NCBI GenBank assembly: GCA_025506515.1
Contig: CM046454.1
Coordinates: 33,480,022 to 33,544,021 of the forward strand
From: Flaveria trinervia
Taxonomy: Eukaryota > Streptophyta > Magnoliopsida > Asterales > Asteraceae
DNA length: 64,000 nt
Direction of reading: 5' to 3'
Shown one piece after another: positions 32,709-44,583 of this stretch. Position 1 is the first letter of the stretch. Every line of letters starts with the position of its first letter. Below the pieces are notes generated by a model. The model made no database searches and was not told where the DNA came from. It saw nothing but the letters and a program-made list of their open reading frames with translations. The position numbers and the translations under genes were made by a program.

Positions 32709-35700
32709 ATGGCTGATAGATGGACCATGACCCCAAAGCACAACATCTGTGCTCACTTGGATGCCACCACTCCGAATGCTTTCGAGTTTGCTGGGATTAT
32801 TGCATTTCTTCGGAGATCACGAATCTTCAAGGCGATCTGTATCCCCTGCACACCCTACAAATCTATTCAGCAGGCCTTCTAGGAAAGCTCCAGGGTAGAT
32901 AGATCTGTTGAGCCACATCGTATACAGAGCTCCATTTTTGGTTAAGAGATTGAGATCACTAAGGCTGATTTGAGCCAGGTCTTGAGTATGGGTGAGGACG
33001 GAACCACCTAACTAAGCTACATCCCCTTACCGTCCGGGGATGCTTCATGAGGATCCAATACGCCAATGACATAAATGTCGGCGTACTAAACAAGAGCAAC
33101 ATGTGCCCTCGGTTCAAGTATTTGGCACATGTGATCCTGAAGTGCGTAGCCTCCAGGCGTGGAGGATTTGATGACCTGTCCGACCAAATCCAGAATGCAT
33201 ACGTTGTACTGGTACTAAACCACCCGTTCAGTTTCTCTCGCATGATCTTCTCCTACCTGATCGAGAACCTTGATGCTAAAGGCAAGGAAAGCTTCTATAT
33301 GTACCCACGTTTCTTATAGCTTATTATAGACGAGAAGCTTCCTTCTCTACTAAAGGTGATGGATGATACCACCTTAGGCAGGATGAAAGTTTACAGGGGG
33401 AAGCATGTGAAGCCCCCTGTCAAGAGATTGTTTGGGCATTTGGCCAGGGATGACTATGTGGCGCCTGCTAGGAGGAAGTGGCGTCACGAAGATAGTGACT
33501 CTAACGTCGAGCCCATCATGGCACATACTGAAGAAGATGACGACGATGATGATGATAAACAAGATGACGGTCAAGGTGGGGGAGATGCAAGACCTGGTAC
33601 TTCTTTTGCTCCAGGTGGATCTGAGCAGGCTGCTATCTACTCGGATTTTCAGATAGAGGAAGAAGTGGAGACAGATGATGAGCCTCTGGTACGGACGGTC
33701 AGGAGCCGGGTCGTGGCCACTGAGAGAGCAACTAGGGCGGTTGGTGGACGCCAGGTTGAGTCTAGGGGTGATGCTACTGATGGCATAGATCCTTCTTACA
33801 CCCTTGACCAGTCCAGCAGCCAAGGAGAAGTGTCTATGGCAATAGGCTTTATGAAGAAGAGGATGGCCCAACCTTATAGGATGAAGAGCAAGAGGCCGAG
33901 ATTTACTGTGATTACGTCTTTAGACACTACCACCACTGTCACACCCACAGCTACCACCACTACCACTTCCACCACCAGTGCCACTGCTACCACCACTACC
34001 ACACCTCCTATCATCACTCCCACGAATACTACCATCTCTCATCCCACCACCACTACCACAGCCACTCCACCACAACCCACACATATTCCACCTCCTATAT
34101 TCACCACATCCACTACAACCACCACCACTCACCAAGCAGGTCCATCCATACATTCTTCATTTCCAGCTAGACCCACTCTACCCCACATAGGTTAGAGGAA
34201 CAGTTGGCTAACCTAAACAGCACTATGATTGGACTGCTAGCAAGTAATGAGCTCAGGGCCTCTCAGTTTCACAAGATGATGGAAGTTAATGTTGCTCAAG
34301 CCAATAAGATCAAGGAGCTTAGTGAGAAGAGTGACTTATATGAGCAAGCTCTAAGCCGAGCCCACCATGCGCTTACAAGTCAAAATGAGCTGGTGTTGGC
34401 GTTGGTAAAGAGGATTGAGGAGATAGAGAGAAGAACAAAAGGATACTTCTGAAGCTTAAAGGATCAAAGTCTGAGCCATTAAAGATCAAAGATGGTGATG
34501 ATGATGATGATGATGATGAGATGACAGTGAGGAGGATGTTGGACAAGGTGGAACGAGTGGGAAAGATCGCGAGGACGAGGATGACCGGAAGGTTATGCTG
34601 CTGCATCAGCCTCTCCTCAAGCTCAATAGAGGCGAACCAAAGGTAGCCAAGATCAAGGAGCCTCATCCTTTGCTCCTCTAGCTGAAGAACTTGCTATTCA
34701 AGATAAAAGTAATGACTAGATGTTTTGTATTTAAAACTTTTGTACTTGAATTATGTATTACATTAATGTAATATTAATCATTTATGTATGTTTATGTCGT
34801 AATGTTTTATAAAATGACTTACTGTGATATGCTTAATGTCTAATCAAACAAATGAAGCTTAATGGACCGATGAATTTGATGTACAACTCCTTCAGTAGGT
34901 CAAGACTCAATGAACCATGATTCTTGACTTGCAAGGGATAGTTAGAAGGTCTGTGAGCTATACGCAAGATGAAGGAGAGATCATACACGATCTGACGGAT
35001 GAATAGCTGTTTGAAATATTCAGGCTGAATCCGGATGAGCTGGTCAAAGATGCTCCTACAGTTGATGTGGCAAGTGACGATGAACTTAATGATATAGACG
35101 AGATTGAGATTGAGGATGTCACAGCTGTACACTATCCAGAGTACGCTGACCACGAAGGAAATGTTATACCCAATTTGGGTGATACTTTTGGCAGCGCAAC
35201 ATTTGAGAAGTTGGATGAAGAAGAGAATCAAAAGGAGAAAGAAGAAAGCTCAGCCCAAGCTTCGGACGCCAATGTCGAATCGAAGGAAGCTGAATGGGCG
35301 GCTTGTTTTGCTGAAATGAAAGCCCAGCACGCACCTACAAAGCCGAATGCCTACACTAAACTATACAGAGTCAAGAAACATCAGAAGGTGTCTGGCAAAA
35401 TCATTATGTGGGCTTATTTTGAAGACTTGAATGTCTATGCTGTAAAGAGAGAAAAGGGGATCGAGTACTTTAGATACCCTCATGATCTAAAGACTTTTCT
35501 AGGTTTTGAGCTCAACCGACTGGTATGCTTAGATCTGTTGTACGCTAATCCAAGGAAGATGTTAGGTTGGTTTGAGGCTGCATTGATGAAAGAATATCAC
35601 ATCAGGTGGGTAAACTTCAGACCTCAACAACCGAAGAGGTACATCCATAGGTCTGAAGTGGACCCTTGTCTAGGAAGCCGAAAGTAGTGCTGAAGTGTAG

Positions 35701-36050
35701 TCCTCCACACACAATGTCAAAGATTCCCTTACAGGAAATGCCTCAAGACTTCACTCCACACTTCAAATGGTGGTATTATGATTGGAGGACAGGTGAAGTG
35801 GTCATAGTTCTAAACAACATGGTAAGATAGAGATAATCCGGGTATTTGACCCTATGTGGCTTACTAACTTGTCACCTGAAGATGTCTCCACATTATACAA
35901 GTGGCCAATGTTCTATGACACGTAGGACGTTGTACAAGCTCTCCAGTTTCAACACGTGATAAGACTCTGCTTTGCATTTGAAATAGATGCATGAGTTATA
36001 AAAGAGGAGAAGTACAAGAATTCCAAGAACATGTGAAGAGTGTTAGACAA
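32709..36050 (+). pseudogene. ORF3 of element S (extra SIRE-type ORF), broken
   Basis: Function unknown. Starts MADRWTMTPKHN and lines up with MANLKFDERNN of element 2: both then have L-D-x-T-P, an F...I.FL.RS.I..AI block and Y...I..F. Next, at 33100-33320, FKYLAHVILKC...RRGG...FSYLIENLDAKGK...YPRFL matches YIAHVFIMC...RKGG...FACMAENVMAVKK...YPRFI. An acidic linker, a Thr/Pro-rich low-complexity part (33900-34195) and a coiled coil (34204-34452, QANKIKELSEKSDLYEQALS) follow. The C-terminal domain (35380-35900) has KIIMWAYFEDLNVYAVKREK, FKWWYYDWRTGEVVIV and IRVFDPMWLTNLSPEDVSTL, again matching element 2. Stops and frameshifts separate the blocks. Full length about 1000 codons. Confidence 0.8.
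34491..34520. repeat. (GAT)n microsatellite
   Basis: About nine GAT/ATG triplets encoding an Asp run in the acidic part of ORF3 of element S. Confidence 0.9.
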
Positions 36051-36065
36051 TAGAGGAAACTAGGA

Positions 36066-36078
36066 CCAAGGGGGAGTT
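36066..36078 (+). other. 3' polypurine tract of element S
   Basis: CCAAGGGGGAGTT abuts the TG of the 3' LTR. Confidence 0.88.
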
Positions 36079-36826
36079 TGTAGATGCATATGTTCCTAGT
36101 TTATGAGCTTAATGTAAAATTCTTTCATGTCTTACACATATGTAATGAATGGGTTCAATGAAATATAATTTGTGATTGATATTTATTAATATTTATTTAT
36201 TTCATATTATTATTGTGCTAAAGTATAATGTATATGTGTGATCTTATGATATAGGTTTAAGGGTGTTGTGCATGATTCTTAGTCACTAATGATTAAAAAA
36301 TGTGTTCAACATGGTCGGATGAGTAATCATGCGAATGGCCCATACTTGTGGACCATACGCATGAATACATCATGCTTATGGACCAGTCGCACAACTAGAC
36401 TAGGAGACTGAATCAGTCGCACGATTGAGACATAAGATTGACTTAGTCGCACGACTGAACCTTTAGTTACGCGTATGGATCAATCGCATGATTCAGTCGC
36501 ACGACTGAACCATGCCAATGGTTCAGTCGTATGAGTGAAAGCCCCTAACCTATAAATACCACTTAATTCGTGGAAAAACATAACAATTGAGAGAGAATTT
36601 AAAACACTTACGAACCTTAGCCGTCTAGTACATCCAAGGAAGCATGTCCAACTTCATAGATCATTCCTGATCAATCTCTATTCGTTCATAACATTTAGTT
36701 TCAATCGTATATCGATCGGGTAATTGTTCTCACTGATTGGATCGCCAACAAAAATAGGATTCCGCACTATTTGATTAGGTTTAAATGTAGAATCCGTTAG
36801 TATTCCATACATACACGGTCCTGACA
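36079..36826 (+). repeat. 3' LTR of element S
   Basis: 748 bp, alignable end to end with 22803-23548. TATAAATA at 36551-36558. Its AGTCGCACGACT words are on the whole better preserved than those of the 5' LTR. Confidence 0.95.
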
Positions 36827-37398
36827 GTAGTGCAGGACAATTCTTAACTAAATGATCATCTTGACCACACTTGAAACAGGGTGATTTTAGTCTAGGTCTG
36901 TTATGTAATGAGATAAGAATATGATCAATGTGAATTTCGTGATCACATTCAGACATATTAGGATCTACGTCATTGTATGTCTCATACATGCCACGAGGTA
37001 TGTATTTATTTGAACAGGAATGGTTATTTACAAAAGTAGATGAATGGTCATCTGAAGTACAAGTAGTACTAGTACCACTTGTGCTAGCTTCAGATGAAGT
37101 TTATACTCTCTTATTTGATAAAGAAATATTTGTTGGAGTAAAAGATGGAATAGGATGAGAAAAGAATTTTTCAAAACAATTAGTTTTATGTTTCTCGTTA
37201 TTCTTTGTAGTGAGATCAGTTATTCCATTATCATAATCAGAACTAGAAACATCGTCATAGTGTACAGAATTTGAAGATGAAATAGAAACATCACGAGAAG
37301 ATGATGAGACAATGTCTGGTACAGGTTCACTAGAACAAAATAGAATTTAAACTAGAGTTATGATCTAAAACAGAATACTAAAAATCAGGTGTACTAAG

Positions 37399-38185
37399 TG
37401 TAGAGAATATGAATAGAGGCTGAAGCAACCAAAGTCTTTCTGCACGCATGTTGCACAAGTACTGAAGAAGAATGCTTCGGAAGTTTCAACAGACTTATTC
37501 TAAGTGTGAAATCTTTCGAAGCCAAGACCAATATCTTTCGAAGCCAAAGATGAAGTCTTCCGAAGCTTCAAAGACAGAGACTTCCGAATCTCCACACTTG
37601 AAGATAGATTTCTTCCGAAGACTTTTAACAACATGCTTTATCTCATGTACTTTTCCATAAAGCTGGACCCCCTTTCCGCTACAACTCTGTAAAGTCACCA
37701 ACTTATATGAGTTAGTGAAAAAGGTCCATGCTTTTGGTAACTGTACATTAAGGTCTTGAGTTTGTAAACTTTCTACTTCATGTACTTTATACTTTTGTAA
37801 TAGATAAGAATGTGAGGTATGGCATTTCATAGTCACAAAGTCAAAAGGCAATCTGCCTTTTTGACTCTATAATTGATTTTGTTTTGAGTCTAGTCAATTG
37901 TATCCAGCAGGCTTTCATTGTATTGCCGGTTGTAGGATGTAGTATAAGTATCTCATGTTGTTGTAACTTTATTGATATGCTTTGTAACACTTGTAATAGA
38001 ACATTGAGAAAGAAATGTACTGCAATCTTGAAAACCATCTCACTATGTATCTTGCTCTGTCTCTAAATTACTTGTGTTCTTAGTGTCTTCACTTATGGTT
38101 AATCTAGTTCACAGTTTGATTAAGTTTAGTTACTCTCCTCTTTGTGTTCTTGTGTTGTATTTGACCACCCTTCACTGGTCCTGCA
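37399..38185 (+). mobile_element. Solo copia-type LTR, 787 bp, TSD CTAAG
   Basis: CTAAG at 37394-37398 and at 38186-38190 flanks a TGTAGAGAAT...GGTCCTGCA segment. Element 2 has the uninterrupted gag sequence at this point (57170-57200), which confirms the insertion. No internal region remains. The plus strand is suggested by the order CTTCCGAAG word cluster (37480-37630), then TAGTATAAGTATC (about 37940) and the downstream end. The end resembles the LTR end of element 3 (GATCCTGCA). Confidence 0.9.
37470..37635. repeat. CTTCCGAAG word cluster in the solo LTR
   Basis: About seven copies of CTTCCGAAG/CTTCGGAAG or one-base variants (CTTTCGAAG) with variable spacing. The core TTCCGAA/TTCGGAA is a near-palindrome. 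Confidence 0.9.
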
Positions 38186-40317
38186 CTAAGACTAGTGCAT
38201 CCAAGCCCACTAGTTGGCTCATAGTGGTAGACCTCACGAACATGCTTAGATTTTACACCTTCTAAACCTGCAGACATACTATTAGCATCTGTTTTGATCA
38301 AATCATTAGAAGGATGAGGAATAGGCATAGGAGAATAATAGTATGTACTAGAGGGAGGATAAACCTTAGCATTTTCATATCCCAATCCTATTTTGATCCT
38401 AGCCCCCCATTGAGATTTGTATAAATCATCAAGTTTCATTCCTGATATAGTCCATTTATCTAACTTTGACTGAAGTTTGCTTGTTTCAAATTCAGCAAGA
38501 GCAACTCTTTCAGTCAAAGTATTAATCTCAACATTTCTTTCCAAAATAATTCGTTTTAAGTGGTCATTCTCTTTCAAATTGATTTTAGATTCATTGATTT
38601 TAAGTTCCTCATTAATTCTTTTTAAATTTTTCTCATTATCAATTAATAAACGATTAGCTTTATAAACCCCAAATAATCTGATTTTACATGCAGAAGAAAA
38701 CATGTCCTGAATTACCTCATATGGGAGTCCCATCACCACCTTTTCTGCTGCTAAGGCCTTTTCACAATGTCACAGTAGAGTACTTGACTTTCTTTCCTCA
38801 ACAGTGATAGTAGCATCATTCTTTTCTTTTCCGTGCTCAGTGGATGGACATCCTTCCTTCTTTAGTCCTTCTTTCATACACTCATCCTTCTTCCCTTTCT
38901 CTTCAACAGATAACTCAACCTCATCTTTAAATTCCTTGAAGGGATCAAATTCATCTTCACAGTCTACCTTTCCCTTTCTTTTAACAATTTCAGCCATAGT
39001 ACATGATTAATCTCAGCTCTCGTCTCTTCAACCTCAGCACTCCAATCAAAATTAGAGATCAAAGCAGTCTCTTTTTTATGATTCATATCCTCTTTTTCTC
39101 TCTTAGTAGTTAATCGTGGAACTCCTGTATTACTAGAATCAGTGACAATTGGTGATGGACATTCACGTTTAAAGTGTCCCAGCTGTTTACAATTGAAACA
39201 TCTCAGCTTGGACTTACCAAATCCCAGTTTTGAATTAGAGCTTTGGCCTCGAAAGTTCTTTCTTCCAGTGCGCTCCATAAATCTCCGAGCTCTAAGAGTC
39301 AACAATGCCATTTTCCACTAAATTTCAGTCTCTTCAAGATCATCAGGGTCCACCTGATACATGTACTCCATTGTCATTCCTTTGCCTTTTAACTCTCCAG
39401 CTTCTAAGGCTTCATAGCTCTGAACAAACATACCAAAAAGAGCCATTGTCTCTGATGAAACTGAAATTTCCACATTTGCCTTTGAATTAGCCTTTTCTCT
39501 CCCAACACTACCACTACCTCCTGAAAATTACCAGTATCCACTCCTCCTTGAGTCGATGTCTGCATATGAGAGCTTGCAGCGGAAGACAGTAATGCAACAT
39601 TTTGAGTAAAACCAGATGTAGGCATCATGGTCTGGTTAAATTCCCTTCTCTTCATGTCAAACATTTTTAGCTTGCAGCTTATTGATGATGTCCATCAGTT
39701 TTGTAGTCAATGAAACCTCTTTCCTGCTTTAGCATTCTTACTTGAAGACTCCATTAAGGTGGGAGAGAATCTAGCAATCTGTTCACTTGTTCATTGTTGG
39801 AAACTTTTTCATTGTATTTCTTTAGTGTGCTTGAAACTATCAAAAAGCGATTTGTAAGATCTATGAGACTCCCGTTCTTGTATCCCATAAAGGAGTTGAA
39901 TTCCTTCTCTCCTTGAATGCTCTTATCCTTCACCAGTTCATCATTACCATCACAGAATTCACATAGAGCATCAAAGAGGGACTTAGCATTTTTATGCTCC
40001 GTAAATTAGTTGTAGATATCTGGTGCAAGGCAGAGAGTTAATGCTCCAAAAGCTTTCTGGTCATGATCGATCAGCTTCAGATCCTTCTCAGTGAATGTAG
40101 ACGAGTCCTTGTTTTGAGATACAACATCACCAATAGTGACAGTTGGTATGAGAGGACCAGAGATGATAGATTCCCATTGATTGTGATCAGTGTAAACGAA
40201 AAAGGCTTTGAGACATCTCTTCCAATCCTTGAAATTATCTCCATTAATGAGTCTCGGGGGTCTATTGGGAGCTACACTTTCAAGATCAACTAGGGTGAGT
40301 GAGGTTATCTTTGACAT

Positions 40318-41012
40318 GGTAGTTTCGCTGGAAATGATGTAATTTCGGCAAAAGAAGAGACATTTTGCTGGAAAGAAGTAATTTTGCTGAAAAAAGGTAA
40401 GTTTGCTGGTAGTTTCGCTAAGAAAACTAGTTTCGCTGAGTTGTTGTAGATTTGCAGACAATTTCGACAGCAGTTTCGCTAGCCAAATGTCTAACACAGC
40501 TTAGTTTCTCCGACAAATTCACATGAAACAAGCTTGAACTTTCGTTTAATAATACTTTCGGCAGCAATTTTGCTTGTTAATCAGTCACGAGAACTATTGA
40601 ACTTTCGTTCAAAGAAACTAGTTTCCCAGGACAGCAAGAAATAACCTCAAAGATGATAACACCAGTAGTTTTGCTGAAAGAACTTGTAGTTTTGCTGGAT
40701 GAACAAGTAATTTTGCTGGACGAAGCTGAAAAGGTACTTCAACACGAAATCAATCTGAAATCATCAAAAACTCAATGGATTTGAGATCTGATGGTTAACA
40801 GAGCTTCCCTAACCAATAACCAGCAAAAATCAATCAAATTCCATGTCAAATACACACGAATTTGATCTGAAATTAATGAAAACTTAATATTGAACAATAA
40901 CAACCAATAACTCAACAAATCATGAGCACTAAGGACCGAATTTGATCTAAAATTAATGAAAACTTAATATTGAACAATAACAACCAATAACTCAACAAAT
41001 CATGAGCACAAA
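40318..41012 (-). other. Leader of element 1
   Basis: GTTTCGC/GTTTTGC words are concentrated at 40320-40740, immediately before the gag ATG. A direct duplication (40859-41010) lies next to the primer site. Confidence 0.78.
40859..41010. repeat. Direct duplication, about 79 bp unit, next to the primer site
   Basis: AATTTGATCTGAAATTAATG...AATCATGAGCAC at 40859-40937 is repeated almost unchanged to 41010. Confidence 0.92.
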
Positions 41013-41025
41013 GGCTCTGATATTA
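41013..41025 (-). other. Mutated primer-binding site of element 1
   Basis: Minus strand TAATATCAGAGCC against the expected TGGTATCAGAGCC; two GG positions are lost. Confidence 0.8.
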
Positions 41026-41028
41026 TAT

Positions 41029-41573
41029 TATTGGTCCATTTGATCGATTTGTAGTACAAATGAGTTGTTGAATCATTCAATATTTAATACAATTAATAGA
41101 CAAGAAGAATAATAAGGATTAAGAACAATAATAATTCAATCAAAGGAAGACAATGATGACCGATATATTCAATAACAACAAAGCACAATTATATTTCTCT
41201 GAAATTACTGCTTACAAAGATGACTTGCAACAAGGATAAACGATTAGGGTTTTGCAAGATTGATTCATAATGAAAGTGATCAAAACTATATATAGCAGTC
41301 TTAGTTTCGCAGACAGTTTCACCGGCAGCGAAACTGTTCTGCCGGCAGCGAAACTGTTCTGCCGAAACTGTAGTTTCACCTAGTAGAAACAACAGTTTCG
41401 CCGAGAGAACTAAACAGCTGATTATGAGCAACACTATAATTTCGCTCACAGTTTTGCTGGACAGCAAAACAAAATAAATCTAACTACATATAAAAGTAAG
41501 CTAACATAAGACTTATTACAAGAAAATATAAACAATCTAATCTAAGGTGAGTCCAACCTATCCATAATCTTCA
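41029..41573 (-). repeat. 5' LTR of element 1
   Basis: Minus strand TGAAGATTATGG...GGACCAATA. It is about 27 bp longer than its partner, mainly through duplication of GCGAAACTGTTCTGCCGGCA near 41340. TATATATAG is preserved at about 41290, followed by GTTTCGC words. Confidence 0.9.
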
Positions 41574-41753
41574 ACATCTAATAGTATTACTGTTAGATTT
41601 AATTTAAAAGTTGTAAAACAGATTTATAACAAATTAAAAACCAATCCTGATCAACAACACCTCTTTTGCAAAATGGTTATTATGTGAATACATTAATAAT
41701 GATGCATCACTTATTTATTTGATATTACAAACGCAAGTTCATACCAAAAGGAA

Positions 41754-42040
41754 ATGGTTTTAACTTTTCAATTAAAGGACAAAATCTCCAATTTGGGCGT
41801 AAAAATTTTTTGTATTATTACCGGGTTTAAATTTGGTGAATTGACGCGTCAAATTATTCCTACGAGAACAAATTTTCTGGATACTATATTTCATAAAAAT
41901 GGAATAATTAAACATACATTAGATGATTTAAGAGAAGTTTTTTATAACAAGTTATAAATGTTAGATGATGCAACTGTAATAAAAGTTTGTTTATTATTAC
42001 TTGTTCAAAAAGGTTTTATGAGATTAGAAGAAAAAAATTA
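41754..42040 (+). pseudogene. DUF1985-like fragment of a MULE-associated protein
   Basis: ORF 41754-41957 continues after one in-frame TAA to 42040. It reads FCIITGFKFGELTRQIIPTR, FLDTIFHKNGIIKHTLDDLR and DDATVIKVCLLLLVQKGFM. The pattern EF.ITGL.CG ... FL...F ... L...F ... VKL.LLYFL is that of DUF1985, which in plants accompanies Ulp1-like proteases carried by some Mutator elements. The protease domain itself is not visible. It sits just 3' of, and opposite in strand to, the transposase remnant. Identification is by pattern memory; moderate confidence. Confidence 0.5.
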
Positions 42041-42059
42041 ACAGTCAACTACATGTTCT

Positions 42060-43747
42060 GCTTCAAAAGTCAGCCAAACCTTTTTTTATCTCCGTCTGCA
42101 ACCTCAAATGTGTGATCATCGATTCCGATCACCGTCCATGTTGCACTTTTTTCAATTCTTCTTTTATTTTATTTTCTGTCTATTTTGTAAGACTATATGG
42201 CAAATCATCTACAAAAATTAATATGTTAATATTTTTAACAAAAAACATTAAATATTATATGTAGTTTTATATTCAAATATTACCTACCATCTGCCTACAA
42301 TTAAAATACCATTTTTGTAGATATTCTCAAAAAAATTCAATGAGCCCAATAATTGATAGTTTTCTATCATTACGTGACAACACATTGATAGACTCAGCGC
42401 TATTAGACGTCATAATATTATAATGACTTCCCAAACAGTGTACTCTTGCATATTTTTCAAACCCGACATTGACTAAAGTTTTTTGAACACGTGGAAATAC
42501 AGTGGTGAGTCTATAAAATCGTTTTTCAAAATCAGAAACTCTATAAGCTTTATAGGTCTGCCACCATAATGACTTGTAATTTTTTTATTTCGTTGACTCT
42601 AAGTGCAGTTTTACCATCAAATGACGATAACATAATGCGTGATATGCATGTGGAAGCATAGTTCTGATTGTCATATCAATTGAGGCAAATCTATCAGATA
42701 TAATTGTCAAATTTGAATTATAATAAATACAATCCTTAAGTTTTGATAGAAATAATTTCCATAACTCTCTACTCTTTGTTTTCTCAACATCATATGCAAC
42801 TAGTAAAATCTAATTGTTTCCATACATACCTACTGCCAAAAATATGATGCCTAAAAACTTTCCTTTTAAATACGCCACATCAATCACAATTAAAAGTCGT
42901 GAAAATTGCACTAAACTTCGAATCTAAATAAATAATTAAATAATGTTTGTATCATTAAAATATTATAAAAAACCATATTCAAATATTTACTTATCGATGC
43001 ACCGATCGTGACAAATAACATTTCAAAATACCCCATTTCATCTACAGCAATGTCAATGATCGTGCAGGTCTTGATTTCTTTACATTGTAGTAGTAAATGG
43101 AAGATGCGAAAATGATTCTTCTAGAGATGCTTTTTAAAAGTTTGAGGTCGTAAGCCTTGTCATGCCAAGCTTGAGTGTACGATATCCTTACTTTAAATAT
43201 CGCTTTGATATCATTCATAATTTCTTTACCCCAGTAAAATCGACTGCTATCTTTTAATTAGTCTTTAAAGATGTGACGCAATACTTTTTCCTTTTCTTGA
43301 CGAATATTGGGATAAGTTTGTGTTCTTGAACGAGTATGTATTGATTTAAAATATCTAACTTGAAATATACTTTTATTTTTAAAACAATGTGCATGCATAC
43401 ACCAATCACAACCATCGTTACAACCTGACACCTCAAATCTACTTTTTGATGCTTTAACCACTTTATACTCAAAACATTCGGTAAGGCACCGTACTCAATT
43501 TCAGTTGTAATTCTTCTTTGTTGTTGAAACAATCACATTCAAAAATAGTTGACAACCCAAAGGTAGTATATTTAAGTGGATTATTTGTAGGACTCGATAA
43601 TGGTTCTGGTTGTGAAAAGAATATATCTTCATGAACTTTATACTCGAAATGATAGGGAGGCGGATCCTCTTTTTTATAAAAATCCTTATTTTTCATTTTC
43701 ACAATCACATTCTTGTTTAACATCACTATAATTCTCGTCATCCACAT
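42060..43747 (-). pseudogene. Mutator-like (MURA) transposase remnant
   Basis: On the minus strand: a Phe/Asp-rich N-terminus (43747-43470), a MuDR DNA-binding domain at 43470-43258 (VVKASKSRFEVSGCNDGCDW), then in shifted frames QAWHDKAYDLKLL and the MULE transposase domain near 42900-42640: VIDVAYLKGKFLGIIFLAVG, YDVEKTKSRELWKLFLSKL and TIISDRFASIDMTIRTM (the DDE-family core). Near 42430-42350, YNIMTSNSAESINVL is the conserved segment before the SWIM finger. Many stops. Element 1 inserted downstream of it. Terminal inverted repeats were not found. Confidence 0.75.
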
Positions 43748-44123
43748 GAATATCGTTTAGATCATAATAAACTTTTCAGTGTTATTTGTTAAATTTATTT
43801 TTTTTCATGGACAGCAAAGCTACTACCAACACCCGATTCTTCACTGACGAATAATGTAAATTTTTTGTTTTGACCATTAAGAACAACATTTATAAAATAT
43901 AGTAAAACTTTATCACCGTATATATCGATAAAATGAGTGTTACAATAATCGTATATAACTTTGAATTCTCAATTTTGAAAAAAATAATATTCTTTAATAC
44001 ATCAAACGTTATATTATTAAATAAACTAAGAACATGTCTAACACATTTACTTTTTAATAGTAAATATTCTTCAACATTGTTTCCAAAATGTTATTTACCA
44101 CCATTGTATAGTATGATATTAAC
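43748..44123. other. AT-rich sequence upstream of the MULE remnant
   Basis: No sustained ORF. An ITR-like terminus or promoter could not be identified. Confidence 0.4.
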
Positions 44124-44583
44124 TGACATGTAAGGCACCGTTCCCGAGATGCTTACAACTGGTCGATCATCGCACATAAAACATATAACTTCATCATATT
44201 GCTTAAAAACGTTACAGCGGAAACATTTAAATAAAACATTCCATTCATAATAAAGGCTTTTGCAAAATAATACATCGTTATCAAGTTACAAAATACATGT
44301 TGCATTACATCACGAAAGCATTATAAAAATGGATGTCATCCAAAAAAGCTGAGTAGCCGCCCCGTGCCGTCCTCAGCAATCATTACCTACCAACTGAAAA
44401 CACATAAAAGTCAGTGTTGCTGATTGAGTTCTAGTTTTATAATAAAACAACATTTACTATCGTTAAAACCATACTTCACTATGCATGTGATCACACATCA
44501 TGCGTACACATACATAGTATCATTATTGTCTTCGTTAATCATTCATACTTTCATTCTTTCATTCGTACATTCATTACTTCCGA

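Larger units (their letters stand above)
22803..36826 (+). mobile_element. Copia (SIRE/Maximus type) element S, nested in element 1
   Basis: Two plus-strand LTRs (746 and 748 bp) begin TGTAGATGCATATG and end GGTCCTGACA. They are flanked by ATAGT (22798-22802) and GTAGT (36827-36831), a TSD with one mismatch. The insertion splits element 1 inside gag, after the second zinc knuckle (NCPA). Internal order: primer site, leader, gag, protease, integrase, RT, RNase H, long non-coding stretch, ORF3, polypurine tract. The LTRs differ by very roughly one base in twelve by eye, and all genes carry stops or frameshifts. Confidence 0.95.
36827..40317 (-). pseudogene. gag: Copia gag of element 1, interrupted by a solo LTR
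   Basis: Starts ATG 40317: MSKITSLTLVDLESVAPNRP, then FKDWKRCLKAFFVYTDHNQW and SGPLIPTVTIGDVVSQNKD (DUF4219/UBN2 Gag), and LKLIDHDQKAFGALTLCLAP. Further pieces are at 39664-39404 (RREFNQTMMPTSGFTQNVAL) and 39311-38964 with the intact first knuckle CFNCKQLGHFKREC. Then 38739-38200 has a Lys/Glu/Leu coiled coil (LKRIIL...LQSKLDKWTISG) and YYYSPMPIPHPSNDLI. The solo LTR 37399-38185 interrupts it. The gene continues at 37393-36840, ending in the second knuckle CFKCGQDDHLVKNC, where element S was inserted. Frameshifts throughout. Confidence 0.87.
14409..41573 (-). mobile_element. Copia (SIRE/Maximus type) element 1, interrupted
   Basis: Two LTRs in the same minus orientation (14409-14926 and 41029-41573) are flanked by the 5-bp repeat ACATC at 14404-14408 and 41574-41578. 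Between them, on the minus strand, lie primer site, leader, gag with two zinc knuckles, protease, integrase, RT, RNase H, and a third ORF before the polypurine tract. The order PR-IN-RT-RH is diagnostic of Ty1/copia. Two later insertions (22803-36826 and 37399-38185) bring the span to 27 kb; removing them leaves about 12.3 kb. The LTRs differ at many sites, mostly loss of CpG in GTTTCGC words, so the insertion is old. Confidence 0.93.

Noticed and set aside
33374..34190. Antisense and out-of-frame ORFs over the acidic/Thr-Pro-rich part of ORF3
   Set aside because: Low-complexity DNA keeps several frames open; no homology blocks.
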